Assembly: GCA_038363925.1 (NCBI GenBank)
Contig: JAQQWL010000011.1
Location: 4,712,001 to 4,776,000, forward strand
From: Apiospora phragmitis
Taxonomy: Eukaryota > Ascomycota > Sordariomycetes > Amphisphaeriales > Apiosporaceae
Reading direction: 5' to 3'
DNA length: 64,000 nucleotides
The notes under the pieces were generated by a model. The model was not told the DNA's origin and did not search any database. It saw only the letters and a program-made list of their open reading frames with translations. Made by a program: the position numbers and the translations under genes. Positions 12,278-23,009 of this stretch are shown piece by piece. How positions within the stretch are numbered: position 1 is the stretch's first letter; every line of letters begins with the position of its first letter.

Positions 12278-14209
12278 GACGTGAGCCAGCGGGAAGGCTT
12301 CCTATATTTCGACACTCTGTGGCAGGGACTCGCCGAGCTGCATGTTGCAGGCTCTGGTGTGTAGTGCGCTCGCGAGTCCGGCGATAAATGGCAACGGGTC
12401 CCTTGGGGCGGTGTTTGCTCAGTACGGTGGCTGGTAGAAGAGTGTTGGTCTCGTAAGTTTGTTGAGCGCGGGTGTCTTTGCGCGACTACGAATGCAAGTC
12501 GGATATACGTATTATCGGCTCTGATACCTAGTAGGTATGCGCAAGAGTACTGTAGCCTTTCCTGAACCGCGTCAAGCGTACTGTGAATTAAATAGATGTA
12601 TTGGCAAGGTAGATGGAAGGTGACAGAAGATAGGATGAGGCTCTGCAGGCCAGATATCGCTGGTAGCGACTGCGATATGCGATGTCGCCGGAAGTGTCGC
12701 ACGGGCTTCAATAACCCTGCTAGCCAAAACCAAACCAAAAGGAGGGCAGGCGAAGACGAAGGGATAGTAAGCTTCTCAAATGATTAGGGCAACTCGGGAG
12801 AAATAGATTTGTACGTACTGACAGGAAAAGCATGTGTACCTGTCCTTGGGCAGAAATATAAGCTCACCTTCTGCTCCTAATGGAGAGCATTTAAGCAAAG
12901 GCATTAAGTTCCTTCAGTCACTGGGTGCTCTGGGTGCCCTGAACACTGGGGTTTGTCTATCCCACGGAGCAGACAAGCTAAATGCCCGCCTAGGTATGCA
13001 GATAAGCTTTGTAGGCAGTTCCTCGCCTGACGTATATTTTGATTTGATTAACGCGTACACACATGTTATAGTATTAGTACGGACGTACGTACCTCCCTCG
13101 ATACAACCCAGCTGGACGCAGTCATTGCGTTCAATATGTTCAATATATGCCCCATGTAAGATGGGAGCACGCGGGGTAGACTAATAAGGGGTACTTTATA
13201 CGGTGGAGGGGCCGTTCCAGCGAACATGGATCAAGATGTATCGGTGTATGTACATGTATGTAAGTGGCCCACGGTCGATCCAAACTACTACCCAAGTCGC
13301 GTGGTCTTTTGGACTGTCATGTATGTATGTGAATGGAAAAAATAAATATAAAAAGAGACAGCGCATCATCAGGGACGGGGCATGAGACCCATGGTACGTG
13401 CCGTTTTGTCACGGGAGACAGTTGGATGCTGCCAAGATGGCTGGAACTCAACTGCAGGACCCTCGATTCTGAGAGTACATGTAGTGTGCCCCTCATTCCC
13501 ACCACCAAAACCGCCGCTAGCCCTGATGTGCTGCTAGACGTAGGCTCAGGTAGCTCTCTTGCCCGGGCTGTGTCTTTCTAAGGGACACCGGCGCTACGGG
13601 TCTTGTTTATATTATATTTCTTACTTGGAACGCTCCTCTTTGTCTAAAGTTATCTTTGAACTCATCGCCTAGAGCCAGCAACCCCCCCCCCCCCCCGAAG
13701 GCCTTTCTGCATCCTACCTTCTAAGTCAAGTCCTTGTACGGTTGACCAGTTCGGCCAGTCTCCTCTGCTCTGCCCTGCCCTACCCTGCCCCGCTATCAAA
13801 TATACGAATAACACGCCGTGGTTATCGAGACGGGACTAAAGAAATCGGGTTGCATCATTTCAATGCTGCCACTTTTGCTGTCAAACGCCGTTACTGCCTA
13901 ACCAAAGAAATCACGCCCGCGATAACACCTGGCCTCAGAGAAGGACGGAATACCGTAGTGTCTCCTCTCCAATCCTTGCTGTTCTCCCAGACGAGGGCTT
14001 CTTTGTTCTTTCGGGACTCGAGTCCTTGATCATTTGCCCGGATTCTTCCACCGAAACGTCATCAACTACCTGACACAAAAGGAAAACGAAAAACAGAACG
14101 CCTCGAGCTCCCGAACTCTACAAAACACTTACGGACTTGTCGCATACAGCAGTGACGACTGTCCCGCCGTCGTATTACGGGTATAGACACTCTCACCAGA
14201 CCTGGCAAC
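12278..14209. other. intergenic between divergent F-box gene and PKR1
   Basis: About 1.9 kb between two divergently transcribed genes, so it holds both promoters. A poly-C tract of about 15 lies at roughly 13682-13696. No further gene, RNA gene or clear regulatory palindrome was recognised. Confidence 0.6.
13682..13696. repeat. poly-C tract (about C15)
   Basis: The longest homopolymer C run seen in the window, located about 0.5 kb upstream of PKR1. Confidence 0.85.
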
Positions 14210-14692
14210 ATGGCGTCCTTTATCGAAGAGCTGTGGGGCTCCATCTTCACCCCGGGCACTACGCCGACGCTCCTGATCGCGACCAACGCCACCTTCGCCG
14301 CGCTGCAGCTCGTGCTCTTCGGCCTCCTTGTCGGCACGCACAGCATCCACTTCGTCGTGCTGTCGGTCATCTGCGGCGGCCTGTGGTGGTCGATCAACTG
14401 GTTCGCGGTGGAGCTGAAGAAGGAACAGGCGCGCGAGGCCGAGGCCAAGGCCAAGGCGGACACCATAGCCCGCCAAACGGCCGACGAGAGCGACGAGACG
14501 GAGGTCGAGACGGTCGGGACCCCGGTGCGCCCGCTCGTGCCCAAGCTCTCGGCGAGCGAGGAGGTCGAGGTGGTGGAGCAGGCGGGGGAGCTGAAGCTGC
14601 GGCCTGAACCTTCACCCGGCTCGAGATCGGGTGTCAGCACCGAAGACGAGTGGGAGAAGGTGTCGGAGAATGAGACGGAGAAGGACAAATAG
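14210..14692 (+). CDS. PKR1: V-ATPase assembly factor Pkr1-like ER membrane protein
   Basis: Single exon, 160 aa. The N-terminus MASFIEELWGSIFTPGTTPT is the signature of the Pkr1 family, whose yeast member is an ER membrane protein needed for assembly of the V-ATPase Vo sector. Two hydrophobic segments follow (about residues 20-43 and 47-66, the second with GGLWWSINWF). Then comes a charged, Ala/Glu/Lys-rich cytosolic tail, probably coiled or disordered, ending EDEWEKVSENETEKDK. The EDEWE motif and overall length fit filamentous-fungal homologues, which have a longer tail than yeast. The start is the first ATG of the conserved block. Long opposite-strand open frames here are shadows of the GC-rich codon use. 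The family assignment is firm; the V-ATPase role is from the family. Confidence 0.92.
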   Translation: MASFIEELWGSIFTPGTTPTLLIATNATFAALQLVLFGLLVGTHSIHFVVLSVICGGLWWSINWFAVELKKEQAREAEAKAKADTIARQTADESDETEVETVGTPVRPLVPKLSASEEVEVVEQAGELKLRPEPSPGSRSGVSTEDEWEKVSENETEKDK

Positions 14693-15396
14693 TCTGGGCA
14701 ATGGCATACATGTTAGTTGTTATATAATCTTACCGTTAAGCCATGTTCTGGGCATGAACTGCGCCGGTAAATTAAATATCCCGGTTATCATGATCACTAA
14801 GTCACAATACTTCGATTTCATCACCAGTAAGCGGTGCAGCTCATTAAGTACCATGCTCAACCATGATGGATAACTAGCAAAGCTCGATAGCTTCGCTCTT
14901 TCGGCTACTTCTATACCTAATATTAAAGCTACCGAATGACTCAAGTACCAACTATTCCCCTACTAACCAGCTATCCCATCGATACCATACCAGATGCGAG
15001 TAATCTGAGACGGCCTCTGTACATATCATCTTGTCTTCCCCGAGACTTCCTAGCAACGTCTAACCAAGACAAATCTCTGTATTTTGCTCTTTTTTGATCA
15101 AGCTATTATTGATACCAATAGAGTCACTCCATTTCGCCGCTCGAATTCAACGGAGGGGATTTGGGAATTCAAATGGGCCTGCTTGCAAAGTTGATAGTTC
15201 GAACTCCGTCGCTGCACAAAGGGCGGGGTCACGTGAGAAGGACAGTGCCTATTCTGTCGTATGGACTGTGCTTTCCAGCGAAATTTCCAGGCAGGGAGGC
15301 TCAGAGCTACTACACCTCCATTCCACGCGACCAGCAAACCGCGAATCAATCAATTTGCAACCTGCGTCATACCACACAGCAGCAGGATCAGCCAAG
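14693..15396. other. intergenic, PKR1 terminator region and SmD1 promoter
   Basis: About 0.7 kb between tandem genes. The PKR1 end is AT-rich. A TCACGTGA palindrome lies at 15229-15236, 161-168 bp before the SmD1 start codon. No extra gene was recognised. Confidence 0.6.
15229..15236. promoter_or_regulatory. TCACGTGA palindrome upstream of SmD1
   Basis: Perfect 8-bp palindrome containing the CACGTG E-box core, the type bound by bHLH factors such as Cbf1. It lies less than 170 bp upstream of the SmD1 ATG. Binding is inferred from the motif alone. Confidence 0.45.
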
Positions 15397-15958
15397 ATGA
15401 AGCTCGTTAGGTAAGAACTACATTGCCCTCCCCCTTCCTGCACGATGAGTGCTAAAGCAATACTTTCCAAAGGGGGGGAAGCTACGCAAGGCTGACATGC
15501 ACTCACCAGATTCTTAATGAAATGTGCCAACGAGACGGTGACGATTGAGCTCAAGAATGGTAAGTCCTTCTCTTGCGCCATTACAGCACGGAGCGCCTCC
15601 GCCATCTCTGCATCCCCATGAAACCTAACGCGATTTCTGCTCCTCAGGCACCATCGTACACGGCACCATTACATCGGTCTCGCCCCAGATGAACACGGCG
15701 CTGAAGACGGTCAAGATGACGGCCAAGGGCCAGGACCCCATCTCGCTCGACACGATGAACATCCGCGGCTCGACCGTCCGCTACTTCATCCTACCCGACT
15801 CGCTACCGCTCGACACATTGCTCATCGACGACTCGGTCAAGCCCAAGAACAAGGCCCGCAAGGAGGTCGCAGACCGCGGCGCCCGCGGTGGCGGCCGAGG
15901 AAGAGGCATGCGCGGTGGAGGTGGTCGGGGTCGGGGCCGGGGCCGGGGCAGACCTTGA
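15397..15958 (+). CDS. SMD1: small nuclear ribonucleoprotein Sm D1
   Basis: Three exons: 15397-15410, 15510-15559 and 15648-15958, giving 124 aa. The protein starts [20 protein letters not shown], has the Sm1 motif ([12 protein letters not shown] and following) and the Sm2 motif with [13 protein letters not shown], and ends in a long Arg/Gly-rich tail ([20 protein letters not shown]) that is a target of arginine methylation in this family. Sm D1 is a core component of the heptameric ring on U1, U2, U4 and U5 snRNAs. The first coding exon is only 14 nt and ends in phase 2 within codon 5. The introns are 99 and 88 nt with GTAAGA/CAG and GTAAGT/CAG borders. The open part recognisable without splicing covers only the last exon, so the gene is easily annotated too short. 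Identification is very secure. Confidence 0.97.
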
Positions 15959-16267
15959 GGCTTGGACTTGTAAATGTTAAATCGTTAATGGACTATTCAC
16001 CAGGGGAAAGAATTTGGCGCCCTGAAACTTGCAAATGAATGGCGTTTAGGGGGGCTTCACATGTTTGTTACTTGAGCGGAAGAAACTCCTTCGTGTTGAT
16101 GTAAGATTGGGTCGGCTGGTATAGCTTCCACCTTTTCTCCGTTTGCATCTCCAGGGTTGGGATCGCCAAACTGACAGCAAAGAAGGAAGAATAAAACTAA
16201 AAATTGTGTTGACAAACCCAATGCTAGAATTCTGCTTCGCCCTCTTCGTTCCCTCCTGACACTGCTT
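15959..16267. other. convergent 3' intergenic region
   Basis: About 0.3 kb between the convergent SmD1 and MTQ2 genes, holding both 3' ends. The only gene-like signal seen is AT-rich sequence compatible with polyadenylation around 16190-16210. Confidence 0.6.
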
Positions 16268-17098
16268 TTATGAGTCCTTGTTGTTCTTCTCCCCCCAGAT
16301 CCTGACGATCTGCAGCTTCTCCCAGCCGGCCTGCTTCCCGCTCGAGCCCACCGTCTCAGCCCTCCAATCGGGGCCGAACCCGCGGACGCGCTGCTTGACG
16401 GCCTCGGGCTTGTTCTGCGCGCACAGCAGCACGTAGGCGCACCCCCGGCGCGGCGCGAGCACCTCGCCCAGCCGCCCGATCAGCACGTCCGTGATCTCCA
16501 TGCCGTCGGCGCCGCCCGCGTACGACAGCGACAGCAGGTACGAGTCGTCCTGGAACGTCGGCGCCGTCTCCGACGTCACCATGTCCGTCGCCATCGGCTG
16601 CCGCGGCAGTTCTTCCGTCGGCACGTACGGCGGGTTGAAGATGAGCACGTCGACGGAGCCGGAGCGCAGAGGGGCGGTGAGGTCCCCTTGCACGGCGCCG
16701 AGGAATGTGCCGCTGCCGCTTTTCTTAGGAGGTGACGACGACGTGGTGGAGGAGACATCCGCAGCCGCTTTCCGTACCGTTTCCCGCGTCGCGGTGCAGG
16801 CGTGGCGGTTCACGTCGATGGCCGCGGTGAGCACCGAGGAGGTCCCGAAGATGTGCGATGCGTGGGCGTTGACAAAGCCAATCACAACCCCGGACCCGGG
16901 TCCGATCTCCACTACGAACGGCGCCGGGATGGTTCCGGCTGATGTGGTGGCATTGGTGCTGCTGCCGCCGCCGAAACGGCTCCTCAAGAATGCCGTCTCG
17001 CTCTCGGAAGATAGCGTGTCGAGTAACAGGTACGAATCTTCGGCGGGCTCATACACGCGCTCAAACGCCACATGCGAGGTGTCGGGGGTGGGCAGCAT
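16268..17098 (-). CDS. MTQ2: eRF1 glutamine N5-methyltransferase catalytic subunit Mtq2 (HemK family)
   Basis: Intronless, 276 aa from the internal ATG at 17098 (MLPTPDTSHVAFERVYEPAE). An in-frame ATG at 17152 would add 18 residues, but the family normally begins close to the TPDTSH/VYEPAEDS block. Motif I of the Rossmann methyltransferase fold is VVEIGPGSGVVIGF. The Asp of the second strand appears as AIDVNRHAC, and the substrate motif NPPY is in FNPPYVPTEELP, the hallmark of HemK/PrmC/Mtq2 enzymes. The VYEPAEDSYLLLD opening is specific for the Mtq2 branch. Mtq2, with Trm112, methylates the Gln of the GGQ motif of eRF1 and so acts in translation termination in the cytosol. A poly-T run (17099-17107 on +) lies immediately upstream of the chosen start. 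Two low-complexity Ser/Thr inserts are present, as in other filamentous fungi. Confidence 0.93.
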   Translation of the reverse strand: MLPTPDTSHVAFERVYEPAEDSYLLLDTLSSESETAFLRSRFGGGSSTNATTSAGTIPAPFVVEIGPGSGVVIGFVNAHASHIFGTSSVLTAAIDVNRHACTATRETVRKAAADVSSTTSSSPPKKSGSGTFLGAVQGDLTAPLRSGSVDVLIFNPPYVPTEELPRQPMATDMVTSETAPTFQDDSYLLSLSYAGGADGMEITDVLIGRLGEVLAPRRGCAYVLLCAQNKPEAVKQRVRGFGPDWRAETVGSSGKQAGWEKLQIVRIWGEKNNKDS

Positions 17099-17284
17099 TT
17101 TTTTTTTGGTATGCCGATTGGCACGAACAAATCTTGGGTTTTGGAGGGGCAAACCGGACGGATAATGGCGAAGATGTAATAATTTGCCGCCGGGCCATGT
17201 AAGAACGGATTGACGACCGTTGATTAGCTCTAGAAGCGCAAAAGTTCTCCATTTTCCCCAATACTAAACCAGACAGTCAATAAA

Positions 17285-17290
17285 CACGTG
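17285..17290. promoter_or_regulatory. CACGTG E-box upstream of MTQ2
   Basis: CACGTG followed by A, 187-192 bp upstream of the chosen MTQ2 start. It is one of four CACGTG boxes in this window at 160-220 bp from a start codon. The functional link is inferred from position only. Confidence 0.35.
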
Positions 17291-17511
17291 ATTGATCATT
17301 ATACATGTTGAACTACGACCACTCACCACACGGTGAGAAGGCAGAACCGCCTACGTAAATACAAGTGATGAAGCTGTTCGATGGAAGACAGCTGCCCGTC
17401 CCTGGAACTCCATCCTCGTCCATTTCCCTTACAATTCATCCATGAACATCCCGTGACCCGTATGATGTTCCACTCGACGACTCCTTTCCTCCCTGTGTTA
17501 ACCCATCCCTA

Positions 17512-17799
17512 TCACATAACACCGCAGTCCACTCCCAAATCCCTCCTGTCCGGTCCTAGCCCCCACCGACATCGATTCTTGATGTCGAGGATCATGCGGG
17601 TCGTGTTCTTGTCGTAGAGCCCCGGGCGCAGGCAAGCCGGACAGGGCGTATTGACGGCGACGACAGGCGACTCCTCGCGCGCCCTCCCGCCGCCAAAGGT
17701 GTCGCAGGTGTTGAACCCCAAGCCCGGGTAGCACGCCACCGCGATCTGGAGCCAGTGGTGGCCGCAATCTCGGGAGTGGAAGTGGGTTGTTGTGCACAT
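17512..17799 (-). CDS. small Cys-rich conserved fungal protein, function unknown
   Basis: Single exon, 95 aa, starting MCTTTHFHSRDCGHHWLQIA and ending DLGVDCGVM. Its eight cysteines include a CPACLRPGLYDKN segment, and there is an RCRWGLGP motif. The layout (Met-Cys start, CGHHW near the N-terminus, CPxC in the middle, RWG-GP near the C-terminus) resembles a group of uncharacterised proteins of Pezizomycotina known only from genome annotation; I recall the pattern but cannot name a family. The Cys/His spacing could bind zinc, which is an inference. There is no signal peptide, so it is probably intracellular. It is tandem with MTQ2 on the same strand. A frame overlapping it on the same strand is a shadow. 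Confidence 0.7.
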   Translation of the reverse strand: MCTTTHFHSRDCGHHWLQIAVACYPGLGFNTCDTFGGGRAREESPVVAVNTPCPACLRPGLYDKNTTRMILDIKNRCRWGLGPDRRDLGVDCGVM

Positions 17800-18511
17800 T
17801 CTCTCTATCCCTGCTCCGTTCCTTATTCTGAAACTACATAGGTAAGTATGGATATGGGTTGCTACAGTCGTGAAGGGAAGCTGGCGGACCTTTTACCTCC
17901 GGTTCTGATTCAACGCCTAACAGAGAAATAAAAAACCGACGGGGAAGTCTGCCTATGATCCAAGTAGCCGTTTTGAACCCGACATGCATTGAAGAAACTA
18001 AGAAGACCGCGGTTGTATTCGCTTGTTGAATAGCCGATCGGTTGTGGACACTTTATGGATTGCTATTGTCCTCGAAAGCCGTGATGGTGACGCAGCTTGA
18101 ACCAGATGCCGCAGGAAAGATAGAATCTGGCAGCGGGAAAATAGAGAATATCATCCCTTTTTGTCTTTGTGGGCGGCCGTGTCTGCAATTCCGACATGTG
18201 TCAATTAGTTGCCAGTGACTGTTCAATTATGGCAAGGAAGGCACGTTGGGCAGGATAGCGTTCAGTTGGCCAACAATGAAAAGGCGCAAGCCAACTGTCA
18301 GGATAACTCATCAGTTCCAGCGCCTTGAGTAATGGGCCGTCACACGCCGTCATCGTTGTCCAGCAGAGAAGACAGCAACACTAAAGTAGACAGGTAGGAT
18401 CAAACATTCTATTTCTATTAATATATGGCATATCCACGCGTTAAACCAAATTCGTGGCGGACGTGAAGCAACATTGGAGTCCGATCTGGACAGAAGCCCA
18501 AGGCCTCGTTT
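17800..18511. other. intergenic, no gene seen
   Basis: About 0.7 kb between the tandem Cys-rich gene and the YVC1 3' end. No coding or RNA gene was recognised. Confidence 0.6.
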
Positions 18512-21094
18512 TTAATCGTCAACTTCGTCTCTTTCTGTCCGATCGGGGTCACGTAAAGTTCCTGTCGTCACTCCACTTGTCTTCATACTGCCTCCCTCGA
18601 AAGACCCATCATCATCACCCAGTGCACTGGCACACAACTCCTCGAGCATTGCCTCCATCCTGGCAGTGGTCTGCTCCAGCGAACTTAGACGATCATTGAC
18701 TTGGTTGACTTCACCAGACTCGTTAATGATATCCCGAACCTGCTGGTCCAGCTCTCCGAAGGGGGCAATCGAATCCCTTCTTGTCGGGGGTTTCAATACG
18801 GATGTACGTCTGCTTCCTTCACTCTTCTTGTCGTCGTCACCCGGCGGAAATTTGGGGAAGGCATCAGGGGCCGCCGTGCTCTGCTGTCGGATATACTGCC
18901 GCCGAATCATGTGATGTGTCAGCTCATCGTCCACGGCAATATCGTCCTCCACCGAGTCTGGCGGTGCAATCGCAAATACGGTCTGAATGTCGCCGTGGGT
19001 CGTGATCCTCCATCTTTCCCAGAACCATCCCCTAGTGGCAGCCCTTGCTTTCTTGGATTCAGGCCATAACAGACGCCTTTCGGCAATCGCAACAAGCAGT
19101 AGAATAGGCAGGTTGATCGCGCGTACGGTGGCCACGTGGATCTTGTGAAACCATCGTGCATTAACCAAGAACTTCATCGGGAGCAGAACAAACATCGCGA
19201 GAATGTTGAAAGGTGGGGGGTAGGCAAAGATAGCATCGGCCTTGACGCCCTCCAGTGTTAGGACTGCACGGCGAAACTGAATCTCCGCCGTGGCGTTCGC
19301 AACAATAGTGCTGAAGGTATTCGACAGCATCGACACGAGAATCGTCAGGAACAACGTATTGCCCAGGAACGCAAAGGTAATCATCAAAGTCGGTCCAAGC
19401 AGCCAATGAAACTCGGTCTGTATGAACAGGTCAGACGAAGCAGGAAACGCTTGGGTGCTAGAGGATCTTACCGAACGCTGCACTCCTGTACCATCCAGCC
19501 CGAACCAGATCCACAACATCCATTTGCTAATCGTTCTGATGGGAGATTGGTGAGTAAGGTGCTCAATAGAGCGGAGGGAAGACGTACAATAATCTATGCC
19601 GACCTTCGGCAAGCCATACCATGGACAGAAGGAAGCCCAGAAAGCACCAACATGCCAGGAACGTGAGAAGGATGAAATTGGCCATCATGGATCGCAATGA
19701 AAGGAAGACCAGATTGTCCGAGAGAAGATTGAAAGCCAGTCTAGGAACCAGGAAAGGTGCACCCATCGCCAGAACATCGAGTGCTTGCTGTCCATGGTCA
19801 AATTCGCCTTGCCTCCAACCGTGTAGTCTCATTATCAAATAGGCCCAGTAGACAATCGCGAACATGACGTCCAAGAAAGACCACAGGTTTTGAGTGTATA
19901 CGCCCCTGAAATCGGTTAGCAACAGCCTCTAGATGGTTCTTACTTGACACTTACCACCCGTGCTCCAGTATAGTTGCAAATTGGTCAAGAACCCAGCCAA
20001 AAGCATATACCGCGAACGTAATCTCATACCAACTGAAATACTCTGCATTTCGCTCTGCCATGAATAGCAGATAAAGAAAAAGTAAGAAGATAAAATGAAA
20101 CAGCTCCAGGATGTTTCTTGTCCGGGGAACGATCAGTCTATACTGGTTCAGCAGAGGAGCTTCGCGTGGGTCGTAGAGTGAAATGGGCTTTTGCTTGTAG
20201 CGATCGGGAATGATATCCAAAAACGTTGACGGAGTATAAATAATATGGCCGGTGTATATGGCATCGGTACTGTGATCCTGTTTAGCATCGCCCCAGATCT
20301 GTAGTGGATGCAAGACTTACACTCTTTGACAATAACTAGAGCTGAGGAAGTACTTGCTTTCGCTGAGAATGGCAATCTCCAGAGCCGGCAATGTCCGTCG
20401 GAGCTCCCATGATGCCGACACAGCAGCTTGTCGACGGACCTCCTCCGGGGGCATTCTGAAAGGGTTCAAATCCAGCCACAAGGATGTTAGCAAGTAGCAG
20501 AAGACCATCCGGGCCTGGATTGTCCTCGCCAAAGCGCCTCAGGATGCGGGTGGCAACAACCTCGCAGAGGGTTGCACGACTGACATATACATTCTGACGG
20601 TTGTTCAGATGTTGCTGTTCGTGGAGGAACTGCGCTCGATTGACGAGAAGGCAGTATACTTGGAAACTGTTAGTAACCGATTCAGGGTTCCCATTTAATG
20701 TAACCAGCAGCAAGTCATGTCAGTCGCACGAGATCTGCGCGAAAAAAAGAGGATTGCCAAGAAAGGGGTGCATACCTATAGATATGTCGTCCAATTCATA
20801 AAGCTTGTCGACCAAGGGACGGACCACGGAGATGTTGAGACGAAGGTCTCTTAATTGCTCAATCGTAAGGTAGTCTTCCACAATCGACACGACGTCTCTC
20901 CGTATCCTGTGGATGTTGGTGTAGACAGGAAGATGGGCATGTGCATTCGTGTTGCAACTGAAGAATTGCTCTCCGTCCATGGAGTGGGCGAAACGAGCTC
21001 GTGAAAGCAACGGCCGCCGCTCCTCACGTTCTATATTGGACGTGTTCTGTCGCGAAACGCCTGGCCGTTGACGCGCTTCACGATGGCCCGTCAT
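18512..21094 (-). CDS. YVC1: vacuolar TRP-type cation/Ca2+ channel Yvc1 (one apparent frame break)
   Basis: Six exons: 21094-20776, 20658-20321, 20269-19955, 19905-19588, 19535-19472 and 19417-18512. Introns are 49-117 nt. The protein is about 752 aa once one extra base is allowed for in the G5 run at 20447-20451; on either side of that run the conserved text (ANILVAGFEPFQNAP, then EEVRRQAAVSASWELRRTLP) lies in different frames. Typical Yvc1 blocks are LNISVVRPLVDKLYELDDIS, DRYKQKPISLYDPREAPLLN, KWMLWIWFGLDGTGV and FLGNTLFLTILVSMLSNTFS. The last two surround the pore and final helix, and about six membrane helices lie in residues 240-560. The C-terminal cytosolic tail is acidic, with a coiled stretch. 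Yvc1 releases Ca2+ from the vacuole on stretch or osmotic shock. The start is MTGHREARQRP, because upstream residues are not family-like. Divergent from LCL3. Confidence 0.92.
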
Positions 21095-21257
21095 GATGTG
21101 TATTTGGGTTCTAACTGGAGAAAGCCCAGGTTTCTGCTCATGCCGTCGCAATTGAGATATATAAAGCACCGGAGCGGTGAATGTAGGTTGGTATGCAGGT
21201 AGTTTGGACTTTTGAGGTCACCTTTTTGGGCACGTCGACCCGGTAATGCGCGATAAT

Positions 21258-21263
21258 CACGTG
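21258..21263. promoter_or_regulatory. CACGTG E-box upstream of YVC1
   Basis: CACGTG 164-169 bp before the YVC1 start codon, in the shared YVC1-LCL3 intergenic region. A role is inferred only from its position, which resembles that of boxes upstream of SmD1, MTQ2 and LSM2. Confidence 0.35.
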
Positions 21264-21692
21264 CGTCCTAACGGCCCTTCCTCAGGATGAAGTTTGCTGT
21301 GTGACGAAGGAGTTCATGCACGAACAAGGCAAGATTGAGTGTGGAAGCGTTTGATGTGTGGGCAAAGTAAGACGATCAAGCGCTGGCCCTTACGAAGTTT
21401 TGCAGGATTTCGCGAGATATACTGGATTGGAAGCATTCCCCCCAACCTTGGTGGATGAAACTCCTTTTTATCGGTGACTCGGAGCTTCTTGGGCATCAAC
21501 AATTATACACAGCGCCTACTTACAATACAATTGGTCGCCTTGGCTCCCTGTACATGTAGTCGTGATACTCAAGCAGAGGTTGTACAGTGAAGAGCAGTGG
21601 ACCAAGTCCAGATGCCACAATAACTGCAGCATGGTGTTTCGATTGGGTGGAACGGAGATCTCTTTGTTTAAATTAAACATGGGTGTGGTCAC

Positions 21693-21700
21693 TGACGTCA
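21693..21700. promoter_or_regulatory. TGACGTCA CRE-type palindrome
   Basis: Perfect 8-bp palindrome of the ATF/CREB bZIP type, about 470 bp upstream of LCL3 and 600 bp upstream of YVC1. About one chance occurrence is expected in a window this long, so the call is weak. Confidence 0.25.
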
Positions 21701-22169
21701 AAGTGCCTTGCGCGGTATATATGTAGGTGTATCTAAGCATTAATCCCTGAACCATTGCCCAATGACCCGGTATTGTCGATGCATACATTCCTACATGTCA
21801 ATATCAGTGCCTATATTGAGCCTACATACTCATGTGTTGTGTTATGAAATTTTCAATGTTGTTTGCAGTCAACCAGTCTGGGCCAGTCGAACGAGGTGGG
21901 GGTTCGACTTCTGGTTCGAATCAACCGAAGCGGCGGTCAGTCTGCTGTCCGCTAAATCCCCCCTAGAGCGGTTGAAAATAGTGGCCTGAGGCATCATTGC
22001 ATCCGATTGATGTAGCGGCGGGCACACATTCGTCCAAAGGAAATCCTTGGCCAGACGGGAAAGAAAAACAATAACGCCATTTTCTTGCAGTGCCCGACAT
22101 CTTGGAAACACAGCACACAGGTTGCTGTTGGACGAATCCAACTGGCGCCCACCATTGCGCACCACGACG

Positions 22170-23009
22170 ATGCCATGGCCCTTCTCACGATCCGACTCCA
22201 GCAAGGATAAGGGCTCCGAAAGGCGCCCCATCTCCTGGGCTGACAGTCTCAATGGCACCGATTGGCAGCATTTCAAAGACCCGAGAAACTGGGTCCCTAC
22301 GGTTCTGGTGACCACGACGGTCCTCGTGTCTTTACAAATATACCGCTCTTATCTGCGTCGCATCCCGGGTGTTAGCTATGTCAAGCCCAGCTTCTTCCAC
22401 AAGCGTAGCATCTTCGGCCAGGTTACAAGCGTTGGCGATGGCGACAACTTCCACATGTTCCATACTCCCGGAGGAAGATTGGCCGGTTGGGGTTGGTTGC
22501 GCAACGTCCCCAAGAAGAAGGTGGACTTGAAGAACAAGACGGTTAGTTCGGCCCAACAGTGACTTAAGATGAGCTCGGCCCTGACAACCCGATTGTAGAT
22601 ACCCATACGTATCGCAGGCATTGATGCCCCTGAAGGTGCACACTTCGGCAGGCAAGCCCAGCCCTTTGCGACAGACGCATTGGCATGGTTATCCGACTAT
22701 CTCCTGGGGAAGCGGATACGGGCCAAGATATACAAGCGCGACCAGTACGATCGAATTGTAGCGACAGTCTTCGTACGCCGATTCTTCATCCGAAAAGACG
22801 TCGGCTTCGAGATGCTGAAGAGAGGCCTGGCAACAACCTACGAAGCCAAGTCAGGTGCCGAATATGGCGGCCTGGAGGCGAAATACAAGGCTGCGGAAGC
22901 AAAGGCTAAAGCGCAAAAGCTGGGTATGTGGGGAGGCAAACCAGAGTTCTTCGAGTCCCCGCGCGATTACAAGACGCGTGTGAATGCGGAAGGCAAGATT
23001 GAAGCATAA
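22170..23009 (+). CDS. LCL3: mitochondrial membrane nuclease-like protein Lcl3 (SNase domain)
   Basis: Two exons, 22170-22541 and 22599-23009, with a 57-nt intron (GTTAGT...TAG) in phase 0. The protein is 260 aa, within the usual 230-300 aa for Lcl3. The start [14 protein letters not shown] resembles other Lcl3 N-termini. Residues about 43-62 ([21 protein letters not shown]) form a single membrane anchor. The rest is a staphylococcal nuclease (TNase) domain: [18 protein letters not shown], then [20 protein letters not shown] containing the catalytic-type Arg and Glu region, then [14 protein letters not shown] with the second Arg. The end, [20 protein letters not shown], is characteristic of Lcl3. 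Family members localise to mitochondria and are predicted calcium-dependent endonucleases; direct enzymology is limited. Divergent from YVC1. Confidence 0.95.

Noticed and set aside
14062..14688. 208-aa minus-strand open frame
   Set aside because: Antisense to PKR1; Ser-rich composition results from GC-rich codons of the real gene.
16491..17165. 224-aa plus-strand open frame
   Set aside because: Antisense to MTQ2 and low in recognisable motifs.
21890..21930. GGTTCGAATCA, a possible tRNA B box
   Set aside because: No A box at the right distance and no acceptor or T-stem pairing.
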